DNA of 64,000 nucleotides from Altericroceibacterium spongiae (lineage in GTDB: Bacteria > Pseudomonadota > Alphaproteobacteria > Sphingomonadales > Sphingomonadaceae). Of the stretch, positions 8,001 through 17,000 are shown piece after piece; position 1 is the stretch's first letter, and the number at the start of each line of letters is the position of its first letter. The stretch is taken from positions 1 to 64,000 of the forward strand of contig NZ_RAPF01000004.1 in NCBI RefSeq assembly GCF_003610805.1, given 5' to 3'. The notes under the pieces are model-generated. The model worked only from the letters and a program-made list of their open reading frames with translations, searched no databases and was not told the DNA's origin. Both the position numbers and the translations under genes were made by a program.

Positions 8001-11000
8001 GACGGGCAGTGCGGCGGTCACGCTGGCGGAGAACCAGAGCCTGGCGACGGTGATTGCAGCCAGCGATGTGGATGGCGATACGCTGACTTATGCGATTGCG
8101 GGCGGTGCGGATGCGGGTTTGTTCACGATCGATGGGTCGAGCGGGGAGCTGCGCTTTGTTGCTGCGCCCGATTATGAGAGCCCGGCAGATGCCGATGGCG
8201 ATAATGTTTATGAAGTGCTGGTCGAAGTATCGGACGGGAATGGCGGCACGGTCACGCAGAGTGTGAGTGTGACGGTTACCGACAGCAATGAAGCGCCGGT
8301 GATAGAGAGCGGTGGGGCGATTAGCCTTGGGGAAGGCCGCATGGCTGTGGTGACCCTTGCGGCGAGCGACAGCGACGGAGATGTGCTGAACTGGTCGATT
8401 ACAGGCGGCGTGGATGCCTCGCTCTTCGTGATCGATGAGACGACAGGAGCGCTGCGTTTTGTGGATGCGCCCGATTATGAGGCGCCTGCCGACAGCGATG
8501 GTGACAATGTTTATGAGCTGAGCGTCACCGTGTCGGACGGGAACGGCAAGAGTGTGACCGAAGCGGTAACGGTCACGATTACGGACAAGAACGAAGCCCC
8601 GGTGATCACAAGCGATGCGGGTGTGACGATTGTCGAGAACCGCGCGGATGTGATGAGCGTGGAAGCGAGCGATGGCGATGGCGATACGCTGACTTATGCG
8701 ATTGCGGGCGGTGTGGATGCAGCGCTGTTCACGATCGATGGGTCGACGGGAGCGCTGCGCTTTGTGTCTGCGCCGGATTATGAGGCGCCGGGCGATGCGG
8801 ATGAGGACAATGTCTATCGTCTGAAAGTATCGGTGTCGGATGGCACGAGCACGAGCACGCAGGACGTGCTGGTGACGGTGAATGACAAGAACGAAGCCCC
8901 CGTTGTCACGAGCGATGCGGCGATCACCCTGGCGGAGAACCGGACCCTTGTGACCACGCTGGATGCCGCTGACGATGATGGGGATGTTTTGACCTGGTCG
9001 ATCACGGGGGGCGTGGATGCGGGTTTGTTCACGATCGATGCGTCGAGCGGAGAGCTGCGCTTTGTGTCTGCGCCGGATTACGAGGCACCGGGCGATGATG
9101 ATGGCGACAATGTCTATGAACTGGAAGTGACGGTCTCGGACGGGACGGTTGTAACCAGCGAGACGATCACGGTGACGCTGAGCGATGCGAATGAAGCGCC
9201 GGTGATAACCGGTGCGCTGGATGTGACGCTGGCGGAAGACGATGTGACGCCGGTGACGATTGCGGCGAGCGATCCGGACGGAGACACGCTTGTCTGGTCG
9301 ATTGCCGGAGGTGTGGATGCGGGTTTGTTCACGATTGATGCGGGGACGGGAGCGATCAGCTTTGTGAGCGCGCCGGATTACGGGTCACCTGCGGATGCGG
9401 ATGGCGACAATGTCTATGAACTGAATGTCACTGTGTCGGACGGGAACGGTAAGAGCGTGACCGAGGCGGTGACGATTACGGTGACGGACACGAATGAAGC
9501 GCCGGTGATTACGAGCGGGGATACGATTACGCTCGGTGAGAATGTCACGGCGGTGCTGAGCGTGACGGCGAGCGATGCGGATGGCGATGCGTTGACTTAT
9601 GCGATTGCCGGAGGTGCGGATGGCGCCTTGTTCACGATCGACGCCACCGGTGCGCTTGCCTTCCGCGATGCGCCGGATTTTGAAGCGCCGGGCGATGCGG
9701 ATGGCGATAATGTCTATGAAGTGATTGTCTCTGTCTTCGACGGTGTGAGCACCGTGCAGCAAAATGTGACGGTCAGCGTGACCGATAGCAACGATGCGCC
9801 GGAGATTGGAGGGGACGGGACGTTTACGCTGGCGGAAGGAGTGACGCTGGCCGGAGTGGTTGGTGCCAGCGATGATGATGATGGCGATACGCTGAGCTTC
9901 AGTCTGACAGGTGGCGCGGATGCGGCTTTGTTCACGATCGATGGATCGAGCGGGGAGCTGCGCTTTGTTGCTGCGCCGGATTATGAGGCGCCGGGCGATG
10001 ATGATGGAGACAATGTTTATGAGGTAGAAGTCACGGTATCGGACGGGACGGTGAGCACGATCCGTCAGATGCGTGTGACGGTGAGTGACAGCAACGATCT
10101 TCCGCAGATTACGAGCGGTGCTGCGGTGACGGTTGAGGAGAACCGGAGCAGTGTGTCTGTCGCCACTGCGAGCGATGCGGATGGCGATACGCTTGCCTGG
10201 TCGATTGCGGGCGGTGTTGACGGGGCCCTGTTCGCAATTGACGAGACGACAGGCGCGCTGCGCTTTATTGCGGCGCCCGACTTTGAAGCGCCTGCCGACT
10301 TCGATGGCGATAATGTCTATGAAGTGGTGCTGGAAGTATCGGACGGGAATGGCGGGACGGCGAGCCAGACCGTTCTGGTGACAGTCAGCGATGCCAATGA
10401 AGGACCCTTTATTTCCAGCACTGATTCTTTCTCAGTCAGAGAAAACGAGCTTGGAGCATTCCTTGTCGAAGCAACTGACGATGAAGGTGATACTCTTTCC
10501 TGGACCATTGTTGGCGGTGCAGACAGAGACAGTTTCGTCATTGATGGATCAACCGGAGCGGTATCTTTCGTTTCGGAACCAGATTTCGAAAATCCTGACG
10601 ATTTCGATGGGGACAATATCTATGAAATAATCGTTGAAGTCAGTGATGGCACCAGAACTACCCAACAGGCGATTAGTGTTGCTGTCACAGATGAAAATGA
10701 TGTTCCGGTTATCACGAGTGAATCTGCCTTCACAATTCAGGAAGAGCGCCAGGCAATTACAGCTGTCGAGGCATCGGATGATGACGGCGATGCGCTCATT
10801 TATGAAATTGTCGGAGGTGTCGATTTCCGTCTTTTCACAATCGATAACGAAACCGGTGCATTGTCTTTTATTGCGCCGCCGGATTTCGAAAATCCCGAGG
10901 ATTTCAACCAGGACAATGTCTATGAAGTGAGAGTCCAGGTTGATGATGGCAATGGCGGCTCAGTCCTGCAGAATATAACCGTAACCGTTCTCAACGAGAA

Positions 11001-14000
11001 TGATGCCCCCGTTATCATCAGTCAGGCAGCCATTACGATGGCTGAAAATAGTGTAAATGTCTCAACGATTGAAGCTGTCGATACGGACCCTGCAGATGAT
11101 CTGATCTATGCGATTGCGGGTGGTGCGGATGCTGCCTTGTTCACGATTGACGGCACGACCGGTGAATTGGCTTTCATCACGCCGCCAGATTTTGAAACTC
11201 CGGCGGATGACGATGGAGATAATATCTATCAGCTTACAGTGTCGGTGAACGATGGCACGCATGTTGTGACACAGGACGTTACGATCACGATCACGGATGC
11301 AAATGATCCGCCAGTGATAAGCAGTGATGCTGTTGTCACTCTGCGTGAAGGTGACACTGTAGTGACCACTGTAGCTGCGGCGGATCCGGACGATGACGCG
11401 GCATCCTTGGTCTATGGTATCGCCTCTGGATATGATGGTGCCTTGTTCACGATTGATGCCGGAACAGGTGAATTGTCTCTCATTACACCACCGGATTTCG
11501 AAAACCCATCAGATGCGGATGGAGACAACATTTATGAAGTGATGGTGACGGTGACGGATGGATCCAATATCGTTGAACAATTGATAGAGGTGACCGTATC
11601 TAATGAAAATGAAGTTCCGGTTATTTCGAGTGACAGCTCCATTACTATTGCTGAAAATGAGAAAATAGCTGCTGTTGTAGAAGCCAGTGATCCTGATGGT
11701 GATGCGCTTGTCTATGGAATTGCTGGCGGCGATGATGCTTCGCTGTTTGCCATTGATGCAGATACGGGTGAGCTGACCTTTATTACTGCGCCGGACTTTG
11801 AAGCGCCAGGCGATGCTGATGGCGATAATATTTATGTTTTAACTGTAAGCGTCTTCGATGGCAGTGAAACGGTAATACAAGATGTCACTATTACAGTAAC
11901 TGATGCAAATGACCCGCCATTGATAACCAGTGAAGCAGATATATCTTTAAATGAAAATATTACTTCAGTTTCGACAGTTGCTGCAAGTGATATTGATGAC
12001 GATGTGTCAACACTTGTCTACGCTCTGGCAGGTGGTGACGATGTCTCACTGTTTACAATCGATGCCGCTACCGGAGAACTGTCTTTCATCACTGCACCTG
12101 ACTTTGAGAACCCAACGGATGCAAATGGGGACAATGTTTATCAGCTTATTGTCAGCGTTAGCGATGGACTCAATACGACAGAGCAAGAGGTCACGGTAAC
12201 GATAACAGATGCAAATGATGCACCGGTTATTACAAGCGATGCCGATGTAACGCTGGCAGAGGATGAGGCTGCTTCTTTTGATATGGTCGCAGACGATGAT
12301 GATGGCGATACGTTGAGCTACGCTATTATTGCCGGAGATGATGCCGCACTGTTTACGATTGACGCGGTTACCGGTGAAGTATCCTTTATTACAGCACCTG
12401 ACTTTGAAGCCCCTGCCGATAGCGATGGGGACAATGTTTATGAAATCATTGTGGAAGTTGACGATGGCGTAGCCAGTGTTCAGCAGGCGGTGACGATCAC
12501 GGTGACGGATGCAAATGAAGCGCCGGTTATCACCAGTGATGCGGCGATTACGCTGGCTGAAGCAGAAACTGAGGTTGTTCAGGTTACGTCTGAGGATGCT
12601 GATACGGATGACACGCTGACTTATGCTATTGCTGGCGGCGCCGATTCTGCGCTGTTTGTTATAGACGCCCAGACAGGGGAATTGTCTTTCATTTCGGTAC
12701 CGGATTTCGAAAACCCTTCCGATGCCGATACCGATAATGTCTATGAAGTGACCGTCAGTGTCAGTGATGGAACTGACATTACTGAACAAAATGTAACGGT
12801 TACAATTACAGATTCAAACGATCCGCCGGTCTTTAGCAGCAGTGATGCGGTAAGCAGTGCGGAAAATGAAACGGTTGTGACAACCATTGCCGCAACTGAT
12901 CCGAACTCCGATGTTATAAGCTATTCTATCGTCGGAGGAGCGGATAAAGATCTGTTTGTAATCAATGCGATAACGGGTGAAGTGTCGTTCCTCACCGCTC
13001 CTGATTTTGAGAATCCGGGCGATGCTGACGGTAACAATATCTATGAGATCATCGTCGAAGCAGATGATGGCCTGAAAGGAACACAACAGGCGCTGACCAT
13101 CACGATAACGGACGCACAGGACGCTCCAGTGATCGACAGCGAGGCCATTCTCGATCTGGCCGAAAATGAAACCACGCTTCAGATCGAAGCCCGCGATGAC
13201 GATGGCGATACGCTGGTCTATGCCATCGCAGGGGGTGCGGACTCCGCTTTGTTCAGCATCGATGCGACGACAGGAGAATTGTCTTTTGTCGCAGCCCCCG
13301 ATTTTGAGAATCCCGGCGATGCCGATGGTGACAATCTTTACGATCTGCTCATTGAAGTCAGTGATGGCACCGATATCGTCCAGAAAGCGATTTCGATCAA
13401 TGTGACCGATGCGGTCGAAGGGATCGATACGAGCATTCTGGCCGAAACGCAGGGTTTCATCATTCAGGGCGATACGATCGACGATGGCACCGGTTATTCG
13501 GTCTCTTCGCTGGGCGATGTGAATGGCGATGGTTATGACGATCTGCTGGTCGGGGCCAATTACGGTGATGATGGCGGCCTTAATGCGGGCGAGACTTATG
13601 TTATTTTCGGGCAGTCAGGCGGCATCGGTACTCTGTTGGCCGGCCGGCGGATTCTCGATCTTACCACCCTTACTCCGGCGCAGGGCTTTATCATCCAGGG
13701 CGATATGGCAGGCGATCAGCTTGGCTACTCCGTTTCCGACGCCGGAGATGTGAACGGCGATGGCTTTGCCGATATTATCGTAGGGGCCTATCAGGGAGAT
13801 GATGGCGGTGTCGATGCCGGTGAGGCATATGTTGTCTTCGGCAATGCGTCCGGTTTCGGTGAGCTGACCGGCACACGCCGGGTTCTGGACCTCACAACGC
13901 TCAGCGAAGCGCAGGGCTTTATTATCCAGGGCGATACGGGAGGAGACACGCTGGGCTTTTCCGTCTCTTCCGCGGGAGATATCAATGGCGATGGTTATGA

Positions 14001-17000
14001 CGATCTGATTGTCGGCGCGCGTGGTGGCGACGATGGCGGCTCCAATGCCGGTGAAGCTTATGTCGTCTTCGGCAGCGCAGCCCTGATGGGCGATGAAGAG
14101 AGTGGCCGTAAGGTGATCGATGTCACCACGCTGACGGCCAGCGAAGGTTTTATCATCGAAGGGGGCGCCAATGGCGACCGGCTTGGATATTCCGTATCTT
14201 CCGCCGGGGATTTCAACGGTGACGGCTATGACGATCTGCTGATTAGCGCCAATTACGGTGACGATACAGGGGTCGATGGCGGCCAGACCTATATCGTTTA
14301 CGGCACGGATTCCGGTTTCGGTATCGATGTGAGCGGCCGTCAGGTCCTGCGCGTCGGTTCGCTAACGAGCGATCTCGGCCTTGTGCTTCAGGGCGATGCG
14401 GCCATGCAAGCGGGCATGTCCGTTTCCGATGCCGGCGATGTGAACAGCGATGGCTATGACGATGTAATTGTCGGCGCGAAAGGCGGTGCCTATGTCGTTT
14501 TCGGGCGCAAAAACGGTTCTGGAAGCGTTACACTGGATGCCAATGGGCGGCAGACGATCGGGCTTGGCTCGATGCTTGCTGCAGAGGGCTTTCTGCTGAC
14601 GGGAACAGGCGATGACGGGCTGGGCTATGCCGTATCTTCAGGCGGTGATGTGAATGGCGATGGCTTCGCGGATCTGATTGTCGGCACCTATCTGGCCGAT
14701 TCTGACGGAGTGGATTCCGGAACTGCCTATGTCCTGTTCGGTTCGGATCAAGGCTTTGGGACGGCAATCGATGGTCAGCAGGTAGTTGACGTCACGAGTC
14801 TGTCTTCCGATCAGGGCTTTGCCATTCTGGGCGATGTGGCCGGTGACGGGTTGGGCCGTGCCGTGTCTTCGGCAGGAGACATCAACGGCGATGGCTACAG
14901 CGATATCGTGGTCGGCGCTTATCTGGGTGACGATGGCGGCAGTAATGCCGGGGAAGCCTATGTGATTTACGGCAGCGCCGAAATGGGGGCGCAGGGTGAA
15001 CAGGCTGCGCAATCGCTGACCGGCACGGTTTCTGCGGATATCCTTATCGGCGGTAATGGCGATGATGTGATAACCGGAGGCGGCGGTTTGGACGTAATCC
15101 GCGCCGGCGCCGGCGACGATCGCATCACACTCACCGATTTCACCTTTGAAGATATCCATGGCGGGCGCGGTTTCGATAGTCTGGTGCTGGACGGAGCCGG
15201 GCTGAATTTCGATCTGACCGCCATTCTGCCGGGCGATCTGCGCTCTGTGGAAGCGATCGATCTGACCGGCAGCGGTGACAATGTGCTGACGATCAGCGGG
15301 GAAAACCTGCTCGATATCAGTGACTGGCGGATGGATGGTGAGGCGTATATGCTGGTGACCGGCGATGCCGGGGACAGCGTGGTGACGCAGGGCTTCACCT
15401 ATGGCGGCACGCAGATTTATGAGGGTGTGACCTACAACCTCTATGAACGCGGCTATGCCAATTTGCTGGTGGCGCAGGATGTGGCGGTCGCCAATAATGC
15501 CGCCGGCATTGCGCCGGTGATCGATACGAGCATTCTCAAGGAACATTACGGCTTTATCGTCCAGGGTGACGAAGCGGATGATCGTTTGGGCTATCGTTCG
15601 ATGCAGAATATGGGCGATGTCAATGGCGATGGGTATGATGACTGGATCGTCGGGGCCTATCAGAACGACGAGGGCGGAACGAATACAGGTGCAGCCTATG
15701 TACTGTTCGGCGGAGCGGGCGGTTTCGGAACACCGGATGCGACGGGCCGCCGGGTGATTGATCTGTCTTCGCTCAGCGCTTCGCAGGGTTTTGCCATTCT
15801 GGGTGAAAATACCGATGATTATCTGGGCTATTCGGTGTCCTCTGCGGGTGATGTGAACGGGGATGGCTATGCCGATGTGATCGTCGGAGCTTATCGCAAC
15901 GATGAGGGCGGCGGCTATGCCGGAGCAGCCTATGTGCTGTTCGGCAAGGCTTCGGGCTTTGGCACGGTGGATCTGGGCAGCGGATTGAGCGCCAGTGATG
16001 GCTTCAAGATCATAGGCGACGCATCTGGCGATAGTCTGGGCTATTCGGTGTCTTCGGCGGGGGATGTGAACGGAGATGGCTATGACGATCTGATTGTCGG
16101 GGCCTATTACAATGACGATGGCGGAACGAATACAGGCACGGCCTATGTGCTGTTCGGCAAAGCCTCGGGCTTTGGCACGGTGGATACATCGTCTTCGCTC
16201 AGCGCCTCGGATGGTTTTAAAATCTATGGTGATAATGATAGCGATTATCTGGGCCAGTCGGTGTCCTCTGCGGGGGATGTGAACGGGGATGGCTATGCCG
16301 ATGTGATTGTCGGGGCCTATGGTAATGACGCTGGTGGCAGTGCTGCCGGTGCGGCCTATGTGCTGTTCGGCAAGGCTTCGGGCTTCGGTACGGTGGATCT
16401 GGGCAGCGGGCTGAGTGCCAGTGATGGCTTCAAGATCACAGGTGACGCATCTAACGATTATCTGGGCATGTCGGTGTCCTCTGCGGGCGATGTGAACGGG
16501 GATGGCTATGCTGATGTGATTGTCGGGGCCTATGCCAACGACGATGGTGGCAGCGATGATGAAGGCGCAGCCTATGTGATTTTCGGCAAGGCTTCGGGCT
16601 TTGGCACAGTGGATCTGGGCAGCGGGCTGAGTGCCAGTGATGGCTTCAAGATTATGGGCGCGGCTGTGGATGATTATCTGGGCTATTCGGTGTCCTCTGC
16701 GGGCGATGTGAATGGCGATGGCTATGCCGATCTGATTATCGGGGCCTATCAGAACGACGCTGGCGGTAGCGATGCCGGAGCGGCCTATGTGATTTTCGGC
16801 AAGGCCTCGGGCTTCGGCACGGTGGATCTCGATACTCTTACCGCCGCCGATGGCTTTATCATCCAGGGCGATATGGCAGGTGACAATCTCGGCAGAACCG
16901 TTTCTTCAGCCGGGGATATCGATGGCGATGGCTATGACGATCTGCTGGTCGGTGCCTTTTATGGTGACGATGGCGGGGAGGATGCCGGGGAAGTCTATGT

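Larger units (their letters stand above)
1024..13410 (+). repeat. Array of about 34 tandem cadherin-like repeats (about 300 bp each), interrupted by two IS elements
   Basis: Counting the APDYENP-type motif and the following DNVYE motif gives about 34 well-formed units plus one degenerate unit just before. A typical unit runs from EAPVITSDAAITLAEN through DADGDTLTYAIAGG and LFTIDxxTGELSF to the DNVYELTVSVSDG strand. Unit length is close to 100 residues. Units differ in base composition: early and late ones are AT-rich, those at about 7,400-10,400 are G+C-rich and much more alike. Confidence 0.85.

Noticed and set aside
12046-12789. Long antisense open frames across the cadherin repeat array, such as the one on the minus strand here
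   Set aside because: They arise from the repeated, biased codons of the adhesin. They lack ribosome-binding sites, and the same short motifs recur in every repeat, as expected of a shadow frame.
1024-13410. CRISPR array, because of many evenly spaced repeats
   Set aside because: The repeats are about 300 bp, code in one continuous frame and have no short spacer structure; they are protein-domain repeats.
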